Of a DNA stretch of 64,000 bases, positions 10,690 to 21,641 are shown in pieces. The notes under the pieces are model-generated. The model did not search any database, was not told the DNA's origin, and was given only the letters and a program-made list of their open reading frames with translations. A program made the translations under genes and the position numbers. The number at the start of each line of letters is the position of its first letter. The stretch's first letter is position 1. Source of the DNA: Talinum fruticosum (Eukaryota > Streptophyta > Magnoliopsida > Caryophyllales > Talinaceae); assembly GCA_021018815.1 (NCBI GenBank), contig JAITYX010000130.1, positions 310,001 through 374,000 of the forward strand, in the 5' to 3' direction.

Positions 10690-11740
10690 CAGTTATTTCA
10701 TTGTCACTCTCTCGTCCTCTGTCCACCCCACTCTCTCTCACTCTCCCACGTCAGTTTGTATCCCATTACTGAACTATCTCCTTCTCCATCATCTTCACAT
10801 TACTCCATTTCTCCTACCGTACCCTGTTTGATCTCTCTCTCTTACACTCAAGTCTAATAGCATCCACAAATCATCTTCAATCTTCTGGAAACATCTTCCC
10901 AGAGCGGCTGTGAAGCTTGGAATCGATGGAAGAATGGAGTCACTCAATGAAGCTGGCATTCCTCGCTCCGCCGCCCAGTAAATTCTTTCTCCTATCTCCT
11001 ATTTGTTTGGATTTTGTCACCAATCTAGAGATTACACCTGAGAATTTTCATTTTCTTTTTTGGATTTAAGCTTAAAGAAAAAGGACTCTATAAATGGAGT
11101 TTTTTTGGGTTCAGAATCTTCTTCATCCCCAATTCCGCTTCAATGTCTTTTCTACTTTCTCTCTCCTCTTCTTGACCTCTCTGCAAAATAATCTTTTGTT
11201 TGCCTTTGTCGAAATCTCCTGCGGTTGCCTCTGTTCTAGGTAATTTTCTTTGTTCTTGAATCTACTCCAAATCTGACCAGTTTTGTCTTGGTTTTGTAGC
11301 ACTTCTGGTTTTGATTTTTCAACATTTTGTTAGTTTTAGATTTGTGATCTAAGTCCACTATTCTGATGCCATTAACATTTGATTTACATGCGTACCTCTC
11401 TTTGAGAGTGCGTTTGTGTTTGGTTTTGTATTTCAATGATAATCTGCGAAGATCTTTGTTGTTCTGATGAGGTTTCATAGTAATCCCTAAGATTTAGTTT
11501 TTCAGAGCTCTAGTTTGGTGTAGATTACTCAGCAGCGAGTTAGACGAGTGATGCAGATGGAGTTCTGCAAATGAACTTTATGTGAATTGGGTATTTATGA
11601 TTTGTGATAATATTTTAGCTGCTTTTCGTTTTTTCCGCTTCGCTTTGATGCAGAATGTTGCACTTTACAGTGGAGATTAACGGATATTTATGGATATTTT
11701 GAGATGGAAGTTATTTAATCTCCATATGAAAGTTTGGAAT
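10690..11740 (+). pseudogene. Possible promoter and 5' exons of an unidentified gene
   Basis: A pyrimidine-rich leader (10697-10860, many CTCTCTCT and CTCCATT patches) is followed by a short open stretch with GRMESLNEAGIPRSAAQ in one frame and MEEWSHSMKLAFLAPPP in another (ATG 10926-10928). It ends at a donor-like CCCA/GTAAATTC near 10977. A TTTTTTTGGGTT stretch, another pyrimidine-rich region and a GATGCAGAATG acceptor-like site at about 11650 follow. The layout is typical of the start of a plant gene, but I do not recognise a protein and no downstream exons are visible. It may be a truncated gene, a captured fragment or a non-coding transcript. Confidence 0.3.
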
Positions 11741-13080
11741 AGTTTGATAAGATACCTTTGGTTTTTAATAAATATAAGCTGATATTCAAAGATTTTGGAA
11801 TATCAGTCTGTATGCTTTGAAATGACATTTATTCATTTTATTTTCATATCGATTCAGGAACATAGATTGTAATTTCCTATGCAATGTGTATAATTATGGT
11901 GCATACATTATGCGCCATTCAAAGCTAATTGAACCCACTAATGAAGACAACCGATCCAAATAAAAAATTTCTAATGCCTTCACCCTTTCTCATCCCTAAT
12001 TAATTATATAAATTAAAAATTAAGTATTCCTCATTTTTATACTCTTCATTAGCAAGAACATGTTATGCTTTATTTTTTTTTTTTAGTCCCTTGGCATCAT
12101 CAACTCCCTCCCACCCCCACCCCCCCAACCAAAAAATTATGTTTCATTTTTTAAACCATTTTTTTACTATGCCTTCATTTTAATTTTGTGATATTTTATT
12201 ATTTTATCTTTATTAATTATCATGATAGTCTAAACATATTATGATTCTATTTGATATATACCATAACAATTAGAATCACATTCAACATATTATGTATGGA
12301 TAGACTCTATTACATTTAAAAGAAATATTTTTTTAATTATATTTTGTCAACATTTTACTATGTTTATTAATTTATCTATCTAAATATCTATATATATATC
12401 TATCTATCTACTTATTTGTATTATAAACCTAAGGGAGACTCGTGATGTATAACTAATATTTTCCATTATCTTCATATGATAAATAGGTACACTAACCACC
12501 ACTTATTAGAGGTTCAAAACATAATTGAAGAATGAAAAGAGAAACAAAATAGACAGTAATATTCTGCTTTGGTCTTTTACCTTTTATTAACTTCTTGGGT
12601 TCTAAATGTTTAGTTATATGCAAACAAACACCATATGAAAAGATACTATTCTTAAGAAAGATTTTGAATCTACATAAGGCTAATTCAACTCAAGCCATAC
12701 GCCTTCTAAATGTTTAGTTATATGCAAATTTTTAACTTTTGGTACTATTTTTTTTTCTAACGATATTTGTAATATGACTATTTAATAAGATTATTTCTAT
12801 ACAAGTCACACGTATTTGCGTGTAAATCAAAACTAGTAGCTTATAGATAAAACCCTCGTTGACATTAAAAAACGTCAAAAAAGAAATTAAAATAATAGTT
12901 CAAAATTTTTTTAATGATGAGGATAAATAAAATAAGAAAAGGCAAATTATGTAAGAGTGATGTATAATATATATGTATTTGTATTTGTATTTGTATTTAT
13001 GATATCATACATATCATATCTTCATAATATACAAGAATTAGGAGCGCGATGTTATTGTAGCTATTTTAGTAATTGGATAA
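11741..13080. other. AT-rich intergenic spacer
   Basis: No coding signal was found. The region has homopolymer runs (12071-12084 T, 12119-12127 C), ATCTAT-type simple repeats near 12370-12415, and a short (TTTGTA)n run at about 12972-12998. Confidence 0.6.
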
Positions 13081-13240
13081 ACTTATAACGTACCGTCGCT
13101 ATACGACAACCACCATAATTAGAATCTTCTTAGCCCTACATGTGTCATGTTCAAATCTAAACCATTCATTATTTTTATACTTAAATAATTAAAAGTTATT
13201 ATTATTTTTAATAAAAAAATATTTAAAAAAATATTTATGG
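13081..13240 (+). repeat. Pack-MULE left terminal inverted repeat
   Basis: About 160 bases, starting ACTTATAACGTACCGTCGCT and ending AATATTTATGG. Aligned to the complement of 14151-14297 it shows small substitutions and a few extra bases in the A-rich inner end. Confidence 0.85.
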
Positions 13241-13243
13241 ATA

Positions 13244-14133
13244 TTAAACATCAAGGAGGAGAAGTTCCTCATGAACTTTGGAGTCCCCTTCGCCGGTGAG
13301 AATTGCCGCCTGAACCGCCGTCCCATACGCCACAGCCTCGTCGGGGTTGATGCTCTTGCAGAGCTCCTTCCCATTAAAGAAGTCCTGCTAGAGCTGCTGA
13401 ACCTTGGGAATCCTAGTCGACCCGCCAACCAAAACAACATCGTCGACTTGGGATTTGTCAATCTTTGCATCCCGGAGACATTTCTCTACCGGCTCCATAC
13501 ATTTCCTGAACAAATCCATACACAATTCCTCAAACCTCGCCCTAGTAACGGTGGTGTAGAAATCAATCCCCTCGTACAACGAGTCGATTTCAATAGTGGT
13601 TTGGGTGGTGGAGGAGAGAGTCCTCTTGGCCCTCTCACACGCTGTCCTCAGCCGCCAGAGAGCCCTGGGGTTGTTGGAGATGTCCTTCTTGTGCTTCCTC
13701 TTGAACTCTGCCACGCAGAAGTTCACAAGGCGGTTATCAAAGTCCTCGCCGCCGAGATGGGTGTCTCCAGCAGTGGCTTTCACCTAGAAAATCCTTTCCT
13801 CAATTGTCAATAAAGAGATATCAAATGTCCCACCACCCAAATCAAAGATGAGCACCGTCTTCTCCCCTATTCGCGAAGCCTTCTTGGCTAGCCCATAAGC
13901 AATGGCCGCAGCGGTGGGCTCGTTGATGATCCTAAGAACGTTCAACCCAGAAATGGCTACGACGCCCTTGGTGGCTTGCCGCTGCGAGTCGTTGAAGTAC
14001 GCCGGAACAGTAATCACGGCATTTTTCACGGTTTTGCCTAAGTAGGCCTCGGAGATTTCCTTCATCTTTCCAAGTACCATGGCGGAGATTTCCTCCAGGG
14101 AGAACATCTTCTCTTCGCCCTTGTATCCGGGGA
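13244..14133 (-). pseudogene. HSP70 (cytosolic Hsc70-type) ATPase-domain fragment captured by a Pack-MULE
   Basis: Read on the minus strand, one frame runs about 296 codons through the HSP70 nucleotide-binding domain: [19 protein letters not shown], then [54 protein letters not shown], a RARFEEL motif, and [19 protein letters not shown] to [16 protein letters not shown]. These are hallmark phosphate, connect and adenosine motifs of eukaryotic HSP70. About 100 N-terminal residues and the whole substrate-binding domain are missing. There are no frameshifts, but two in-frame stops: TAG at 13784-13786 in place of a Glu, and TAG at 13388-13390 after VQQL. The frame ends with TAA at 13244-13246, right at the left inverted repeat. 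GC content is far above the flanks. Confidence 0.95.
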
Positions 14134-14150
14134 GAACATCTTTCCAATTC

Positions 14151-14297
14151 CCATAAATATTTTTTATTAAAAATAATAATAACTTTTAATTATTTAAGTA
14201 TAAAAATAATAGATGGTTTAGATTTAAACATGACACATGTACGGTTAAGATCATTCTAATTATGGTGGTTGTCGTATAGCGACGATCACTATAAGTG
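14151..14297 (-). repeat. Pack-MULE right terminal inverted repeat
   Basis: Partner of 13081-13240. It begins CCATAAATATTTTTTATT and passes through TTATGGTGGTTGTCGTATAG before losing similarity near ATAAGT. Confidence 0.85.
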
Positions 14298-14399
14298 CTT
14301 CCTTTAGTTATTAGTATTGTTATAATTGACGTATGACATATGTTTAGCATCGATGCATGAGAAATGATTTATTAATAAAGAAACGGAAAATCAATTAAT

Positions 14400-14640
14400 A
14401 TTTTGAAAATAGATTTAAAAATATAACTGTCAAACAATGGTGTAATCTAACTACATCTAATCTAACTACATATAATAGTAATTTTTTTAAAATTATTAAA
14501 TGGTGGTTCGAGCAGTGAATGTAGGAGTTATATCCAATCAAAAATAATATTTTATTTTTGAAAAAAAGTTTCCTTTCAACTATGGACTCTTTGAGATTCA
14601 CTTTTCACAAGTTGTATATTAATATTTATTTATTTATTTA
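14400..14640 (+). repeat. Diverged dispersed repeat, copy 1
   Basis: The segment containing AAATTATTAAATGGTGGTTCG, TAGGAGTTATATCCAAT and ACTCTTTGAGATTCACTT is echoed at 15300-15475 by AAAATTGTCAAATGGTGATC, TAGGAGATTTATCCAAT and ATTCAAGACTCACTTGTC. The copies lie in the same orientation about 900 bases apart and are quite diverged. Class unknown. Confidence 0.55.
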
Positions 14641-15299
14641 TATTTTGGTTTTTAGAATGAAGATAGTTGTAAAATACAATTATATGAAAGTTAAAATGAA
14701 AATATTAGAAAATTAGGATAAACATTTATACAATCCCCACCCATAAGAGTTACGCCAATAATCCCACCATAGCAAATTGCAAATTAAATTTGCCTTACAA
14801 AATACGTTACCCACATATTGGACCCGCCATTTTTTAAATTTTTTATAATTTTTTTAAGTAGTAGAGTTTTACTTTTACTATTTACCAATGTCACATTTCC
14901 ATACACCCAAAACCTAAAACCCAAAATTCACAAAAAATAAAAAATCTAACAAACACTCATTTTTTTTTTTTTATCATCCATTAAAGTTGACGTAAGGAAA
15001 AATAAATTTTAAAATACTCCATATCTCATTAAATTAATATTAACACCCCACAAAGTATTCAATTCCTATTAAGGATCAAAAACCCAAAAGAAAGAAAAAA
15101 ATTCATGACATAATTATAATTGGATTGGATTGAATGAAGTTTTCTTTTTCCGTTCAACTTCAATTTAAATTTATTTTAAACTAAAATAGTTTAAATTTTT
15201 TAATCATCTTAATTGAAGTCAGATCAAATGGTTATGTCACTCACTAATTCGTGTGATTATTTAAGTATTTTGTTATGTTGAACACTATCTATACTATAT

Positions 15300-15475
15300 A
15301 TAATTATATTCTTTTCAAAAATTGTCAAATGGTGATCTAACAATTAATTTAGGAGATTTATCCAATATAAAAATGACAATTTTCCCTTGAGAAAAAAATA
15401 TTTCCACTCATCTATCGACTATTCAAGACTCACTTGTCATAACAAATCAAAATATAAATGATTTAAAATACGCCA
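15300..15475 (+). repeat. Diverged dispersed repeat, copy 2
   Basis: Partner of 14400-14640, keeping the order TGTCAAATGGTGAT, GGAGATTTATCCAAT, TTGAGAAAAAA, ACTCACTTGTCA. It has no coding signal. Confidence 0.55.
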
Positions 15476-17403
15476 ATACATAAAATGAACGAATAAAGAA
15501 ACATTATGAAAAAATACATAAGACACAATATCAAACATCATGAACATGCTAAACAAAATTTAAGAGTTGAACTGACACTAACTCTAACTTCATTTACCTA
15601 ACAAAATACAATCTAAAGTTTCCTTAAAGTAGATATTATTATATAATTACGGAGAATTTTCAATAGCAAGCAGAGTTGGAATAACCAACTAATTGGGTCC
15701 TTGACATTATTGAATTTAGTAAGAAGAATTTGATGTTTTATTTTTTAAAAGAAAAATAAAGAATTAAATAAGATATTTCCCTTCATGTTCATATTTTTTA
15801 AAAAAATTCTTTTGAAGTGAAACGTAGAATTCACACTTTTTTAAAACATGGCATGATTTTGGTATTGTTAGCTTGTCGTTCAGCTTACAAAATTAAACCA
15901 CTACTTCGGCTTATAATAAAAATATATAGCATAGGGAAGTAATGATCGAATCCACTAGGAAAGTTATAATAATATGTAAGCTTAAATCTAATTAAATTTG
16001 CTACTCTTTAAAACAAAACAGAAAATATAAATCAGAAAATTAATATCTATAAATCACAGAAAATTATGTACTACTAAATAAATAATTTATACAGAATATA
16101 AAAACTATAATAACCCAAAAATATTTTTCTATATTTTTTTTGAATAATTAAAACATAAAACTAAAGCAGAAAATAAACAAATTCTAAAATAGAAAATTAA
16201 ATAAGTAAAATTCTACACTAAATTAATTACGAAAATAAATACTAAAATTACCTAGAATATTAACACTAATTTTCTAGACCTAACTAGACCCTAAAAATAT
16301 AAAAATAAAATTTAAAACCGAAATTATGAAATTATTTAACTAAAAACCTACAGTAATTAAATTGAAGAATTAATCTAAAAAATTATCAAATTAATTCCAA
16401 AAATTCTAAACTTTAATCATATCAAACTAGGACTCTATGTAAACCCTAAAAGAAGATAAATTATAAAAAATAATAAAAGAAATTATTTTTAAATTAATTT
16501 CTAACAAACTGACTCAAAAATAATAAAAACTGACAGAAAAATAATCTAAAAATTAAAATATGTAAAGACTAAAAATTAAATTAAAATAAAATTCCTAAAA
16601 CTAACCTAAAAGACTGTTATTTAAGGGGGAATAACGAAATTAATAATAAAAGATTGTAACTTTGTAAATAAAAATTGAAAACTGAGTAAAGTGACTAAAA
16701 AGAAAATAAATAATATCAAATATATCAATTTTATAAAAAATACTTAGTATAATCTATATCCACCATGAAAATTATTATTTATCATTAACACACAAATTGA
16801 TCTACCCATGAGCTAAACTGTAGAAGACAACCACTAGCGTATCTTCCCCGTTTTTCCTTAGTTATTAGTTTAATTAGGCCTACCCTTAATATAAACCCTA
16901 CTAATATTGATAACCCTAACACTAACACTAGAATTTAATCAAATTAGAATATTAAGTATTATAAAAACATCATCTAGCACCTAATAAACAATCTAATAGC
17001 AAATTGATTTAAGAAGGATCTATGATAATTCCCTAATTAAAAGAGATGGTATAAGCCATCCATGATTAACTAACGTGATACTTATGTCTAAAAGATCAAG
17101 CAATTACGTACTTAAATCCTTTAAACTATCATATGAATTTATATAAAACTAATTAGCGTGCACTCTAATTAATTAGACATAAAAACATAAACATTAAACA
17201 CAAATTATCATAGAATCATGGATAAAATCGATAAGACAATAAAGATCGAAACTTTGTTTCAAAATAACTAATTTAACATGGTTTCAAGTAGATTATACTA
17301 AGTATAAAAATTACTCAAACATAATGTAATTTAAAATACGTAAACTAGATTAAAATAGCACATTTAATATTAAGCTAATAATAAAAATATAGTATTGAAA
17401 TTA

Positions 17404-17404
17404 C

Positions 17405-17467
<63 letters not shown>
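17404..17467. repeat. (AAT)n microsatellite
   Basis: About 21 uninterrupted AAT/ATA trinucleotides. Confidence 0.97.
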
Positions 17468-17469
<2 letters not shown>

Positions 17470-17487
17470 CACTATGATCCTTGCCAT

Positions 17488-17745
17488 TATGGTGATGATG
17501 ATGATTATAGTGATGTTGATGATTATGGTGATGAGGGGCTAAGATGAAGAGGAAGATGATGAATGATAGAGGATGATGATGAGATTAGGCGTGAGATTAA
17601 GAAAGAGAATTGGTGAGGTTGATTGATTGTTGAGAGGTGGCGTGGGATAGAAAGGTGAGAGGGTGATGATGATTATTGTGATGAGAAGCCCCTGGAGGCA
17701 ACCGTGTGATGATGAGTATAATAGTCGGTTGGTGTGAGGTGAGAG
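17488..17745. repeat. Imperfect (GAT)n / (ATG)n low-complexity tract
   Basis: GATGATGATG and GTGATGATGAT motifs are interspersed with unique sequence. Short open frames here (for example 17539-17754 minus) are Ser/Leu/Pro-rich products of the repeat and not convincing genes. Confidence 0.8.
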
Positions 17746-18120
17746 TCCTTGCATGGTGATTCCTCTTCTCTTCTAAGTATCCTTCTTCTCATGCAACTCT
17801 AACAAAGAGTCCTAGTGAGTTTATGAGTATAATTATCTTCACTCTCCTATTCAAATTAAGACTTCATAAAATAAAATATCATAAAATAAATATTTTATGA
17901 CACATTATTTTTATGGAACGACTTCATATCTTTTCTTGAACGCTTGTCGGTAGCTAAAAATTCATTTTTAACGTCTTCTCTTCTCTTTTTCATTTTATTC
18001 GACAATTACCTAAAAATAGACAAAATATAATAATTTAGTCAAAATAAACTATATAATATAAATAAATAACTACTAAAATTACGTACAAAATATGACTTAA
18101 CAAGTATTATTGAATTTTGT

Positions 18121-19658
18121 GAGCCACTTTAGACTATATATACCATTAAGTATAGAAAGATTAAGAAGTTTTTATTTGTAATAACAATTTAAATTGTATA
18201 TAGTTAATTTAAGGTTTGGATTGTATATTAGCTCTTATTTATTTTTATGTATATTGATATGCAATATTATTTTAGGTCTAAAATATAATAATTTTTTCTA
18301 ACATTATTAATTTTTCATTGTGGATGGTGTTTTTTGACTTGGTGCCATAAAATTTTATTACTTAAAAATATATTTGTTATAGGAATTTTTAAAATTAAAA
18401 TCAACAGAAACATGTTATAAAAATAATGTTTAAATATTTATCCGAGGAAGCAATTTGATTATTGCTAATCAAATTCATCCTATGCACAAAGTGATGTAAT
18501 AAACTTAAGAAATCATAAATTAATATAATAAAAATGTAACAACTATATATATACTTGATATTAATAATTGAAAATGCCTACAAGATAGAAAATTATGATT
18601 CAAATATGTTGTGGAATAAGACGTAGTGAATAAAAATTTAGGAATTATACTTGTTTCAAGTTCATAATTTGAGTTATGTTTAAAGGGATGGAAACTTAAT
18701 ATGTCAACTTCTATTACACCCGTAGAACTTCAAATAAATTAATCTGTCTCAAAATTTTTGCACAACATACAAATTATTTTTTTTTTGTTACAAATACAGC
18801 TTTATTTTAGTCTCTTCATAATATTTCTATCTCGTGACTTATTATAAATAAACATATTTAAATCATATCTTTTACTATTATAAGTTCTCTAAATTATTAA
18901 AAGATGATTATTTGTCATCAAGCCTCCCCGCCATCTTTTTTTTTTGATACGACTCCCGCCATCTTGAAATAGAAGTTCATGTTACTCTTATTTTGTTAAT
19001 TAATTGGGAAGAAGAGTTGTGTCTTGAGGGAAACAATTGATTGTTAATCGAGTAAAACAACATGTATTTATAAAATCACAATTGTATCAATATTTTTGCG
19101 TTATCAACTCACTACTAAAATCGTGATCAATTTTCACTACAAGTACAAAATACGGATGATTTTATTACGTTGCGCTGTGAATTGACGTATCATGCCCTTT
19201 ACTCGTGATACGAATTACATCTTTTTGCTCATTACATATTATTGTTAAATATATTTGGATCACTTCTATCATTATAATATTTTTCATTATTAATCTTAAT
19301 ATAAGTAGTTATTATATGTTTAATTTCTTAATTCATAATTTTAAAAATTATTATATTACTCCATGCATAACATGGGTCTAGACTAGTTCAATATAATAAA
19401 AGAGTTCAACTGAATTTTTTTTTATTAGTGAGCTCATACAATTTAGTTTCCATAAAAAAAAAAGGTATGAATTTGCTATAATAATTAAAATGTGAACTTT
19501 TACTCAACCATTTATAGCTCCAAACATTTTTAATTTTTACACCATAAAAATTTTCTATTCAACAGGGGATGCTCATGAACTCTTCTTACAAGTATGTATA
19601 ATTAACTTTCTTTCAAAATCATGTTTTATGATATTCTAAAAATTAAGTTTGATGCATT
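18121..19658. other. AT-rich intergenic spacer
   Basis: No gene found. A CACTACTAAAATCG motif at about 19110 resembles a CACTA tip but has no partner nearby. Confidence 0.55.
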
Positions 19659-19666
19659 AAAGTATC

Positions 19667-20148
19667 TAGCGCTGGTAAAAATTTAGGTTCGGACAATCTG
19701 GACATTCGGATAAAAATACCATACCAGGATCCTATCCGAATTGCGGATTCGGACGCCCTAACCGCACCCGAACCCGAATGTCCGATGTCCGAACCCGAAT
19801 GTCCAAATTTGTGATATGAACTTTTGAAAATTGAATTAAAATTATATATGTGACCAAACCCGAACCCGAATGTCCGAATATTTTATTGAAAATTTTGGAC
19901 TAAAGTATACCTAAACCCGAATGTTCGAACCAAGTTGTCCGATTGTCCGAATTTGTCCGAACCTGAATAAGTCACAAAATTCGGACAACTCGGACCCGAA
20001 TTGCCAAACCCCGAACCCGACCTGAATTTCAATTCGGATATGACCAATTGTGCGAATTTAAAATTCAGACAAAATTTTATAATTGGACCCGGTTTTTCAG
20101 TTTGGATAAATTCGGACTATCGGGTCGGACGGATTTTTACCAGCTCTA
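19667..20148. mobile_element. hAT-type MITE, 482 bp, with target duplication AAAGTATC
   Basis: The left end TAGCGCTGGTAAAAATT mirrors the right end, TTTTTACCAGCTCTA. A perfect 8-bp direct repeat AAAGTATC lies at 19659-19666 and 20149-20156. Short inverted repeats of the TAGxGCTGG type with an 8-bp duplication are diagnostic of hAT elements. The interior is non-coding and built from many copies of GTCCGAA / CCGAACCCGAA, typical subterminal motifs. The same terminal type recurs at 50714-51578. Confidence 0.93.
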
Positions 20149-20156
20149 AAAGTATC

Positions 20157-20735
20157 CAAATATAGTAGTCTAGATTTACTATAAAGACAAAGAAAAAAAA
20201 CTTTTTATTAATATATATGTTTCCCTCAAATCTCCCCTAAAAACAGCCCTAGTCACCCAAAAAATAATACGTGGTCAAAATTAGAAGTGTTTTATATTAA
20301 CTTTTAATGTTAGCTGAGTTAATAATTATTCTTCTGTTTCTGAAAAGAAAAATAAATTATTAAATACTCAACTTATATGAAATGTATGCTAATTAATTTG
20401 TCTTCTTTTACTCCAATCTTGGAGGAGACACAACCCATTTTGAATTGGCTGCTATCTAACCACTCAATTTGCTGGGGGTGAAAGCAACTAGCAAAGCTGA
20501 AGTAGAAAAGGAAGAGGAATGATTTCCCGGTTATAATTATTACAGTTAATCGACGGATTATATAGTATTTGTTTAGTTGCGCTAGCCATGATTAGAAAAC
20601 TTGAAAATTCTACCTAGTTAAAAAAAAAAAAATCAAATATGATAATTGACAAATCTGAGTTATTGATTAACAATAACAAATCTGAAACATTCAATTTTTT
20701 AACCATGATTAACTTTAATTATTTCTCTTTCTTCC
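20157..20735. other. AT-rich stretch upstream of the truncated gene
   Basis: There is no coding signal. It would contain the promoter of the 20824 exon. Short tracts such as TATATAGTATTTG (about 20559) are possible but unproven TATA elements; pyrimidine-rich leader sequence begins near 20725. Confidence 0.5.
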
Positions 20736-20823
20736 ATTGAAATGTTTCTCCTGCTCTCTCTCCCTCCTTTACCTCCTCTCCCTCTCCCTCTCCCTCTCAC
20801 CCCACCGCAGGTCCACCGTCACC

Positions 20824-20953
20824 ATGGCCGCTCTATACCCCGACCCAACTTCCACCGACTCACCATTCTATTCCTTTGTAAGCGGACTCCTTTCTCTTTC
20901 ACCATTTACACGTTTCCAAACTCTCAATCGCATAAAGATTCCACCATCAAGTA
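20824..20953 (+). pseudogene. First exon of an unrecognised host gene, cut off by a retrotransposon
   Basis: A CT-rich leader (20740-20805) leads to an ATG in good context (CACCATGGCC). The open frame starts MAALYPDPTSTDSPFYSFVS and continues GLLSLSPFTRFQTLNRIKIP, about 43 residues. It ends near CAA/GTAATATG, a plausible splice donor, and the Ty3/gypsy 5' LTR begins only about six bases later. An upstream in-frame ATG (20737) would add a Ser/Leu-rich extension from the CT tract and is less likely. Composition is unlike the AT-rich flank. I do not recognise the protein, and no continuation is visible after 33483, so the rest of the gene was probably lost with the truncated 3' end of the element. 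Confidence 0.55.
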
Positions 20954-20958
20954 ATATG

Positions 20959-21573
20959 TGATTCGGGTATTTCCCATACAGCTCCAGCTCACCCGACACA
21001 TCACCGGCCGACTGGGCCTAATCGGTTGGATAAGGGAGGAATCGGCCCTAGATAACCCTTGACGGGCCAGGTAAAAGCCCTAAAGCCCATTAGGGCAAGG
21101 GTTTCCCTAAACCATGGTAAAAGTACCATTTTACCCCTTTAAAATCTCCTATAAATACTCATCTTTTCTCACATCCCAAGGCATGTTATGTTCATTGGAC
21201 AAGACATCTCATTTGAGGATAATCACTCAAGCTCCTAAGCTCTCAACTCTCATCTACATTCATAACGTTCATCAACGTTCATCGGCACACATTTATCCCC
21301 GAGAACTTCCATCTTTGGAAATCTTCTCGTCTCCCAAGGAATCCCTCACGCATATCGAGGAAGATCTCCTCGATCCTTTCAATCAAATCAGATACTAACT
21401 TGAGCGTCGGAGGGCGTTCCCGGGATCCACCACCCGGGCTTCACCTTTTGCAGTGTTCGAGCAGTCATCACTCGGCTCGGGTCGCTCGTGCCACGTCCTC
21501 GGAACCGAAGCAAGAAATCCTTCCTCTCTCCGAATCATCATCCACCTCATCAACTCGATTTCTCTCGGAAACA
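20959..21573 (+). repeat. 5' LTR of the Tat-like element
   Basis: Starts TGATTCGGG and ends CTCGGAAACA, so TG...CA, about 615 bp. The right end is set by the primer-binding site two bases later. CTATAAATACTC at about 21149 is a good TATA box, which would place transcription start near 21180. Confidence 0.85.
21147..21158 (+). promoter_or_regulatory. LTR TATA box
   Basis: CCTATAAATACT lies in the 5' LTR, with an ACCCCTTTAAAATCT stretch before it. It is the best sense-strand core promoter in the LTR, and this part of the sequence is missing from the truncated 3' LTR. Confidence 0.6.
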
Positions 21574-21575
21574 GC

Positions 21576-21595
21576 TTGGCGCCGTCTCGTGGGGA
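21576..21595 (+). promoter_or_regulatory. Primer-binding site
   Basis: TTGGCGCCGTCTCGTGGGGA immediately follows the 5' LTR. It starts with the TGGCGCC-type sequence common to primer sites of plant Ty3/gypsy elements and complementary to a tRNA 3' end. The exact tRNA was not determined. Confidence 0.8.
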
Positions 21596-21641
21596 GGAAG
21601 GTAGCATATGGTCGCCGGTGGCACTCGATCTTGATCCAAGA

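Larger units (their letters stand above)
13081..14297. mobile_element. Pack-MULE carrying an HSP70 fragment
   Basis: Long inverted repeats (13081-13240 and 14151-14297) flank a GC-rich host-gene fragment. The shared core CTATACGACAACCACCATAA, followed by an ATGTGTCATGTT region and a (TTA)-rich inner part, matches almost base for base between arms with few substitutions. Long terminal inverted repeats around an intronless piece of a cellular gene define a Pack-MULE (Mutator-like element). A 9-11 bp target duplication was not located, and the outer edges are uncertain by perhaps 20-40 bases because the arms lose similarity gradually. Confidence 0.85.
15860..18120. other. Very AT-rich block, probably non-coding part of a decayed retroelement
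   Basis: No protein can be read. The stretch begins with AGTAATGATCGAATCCACTAGG and ends with a region around GAACGCTTGTCGGTAGCTAA followed by TCTTCTCTTCTCTTTTTCAT. Phrases like 'gaatccactagg' and such pyrimidine-rich tails recur in non-coding parts of plant LTR retroelements, but I cannot place terminal repeats. The remainder is A-rich with almost no structure beyond the microsatellites listed next. Confidence 0.3.

Noticed and set aside
13271..13813. 180-codon + strand open frame over the HSP70 fragment
   Set aside because: It is the shadow of the minus-strand HSP70 reading, which shows unmistakable conserved motifs.
19107..19135. CACTACTAAAATCG as a CACTA tip
   Set aside because: No inverted partner ending in TAGTG and no subterminal array nearby.
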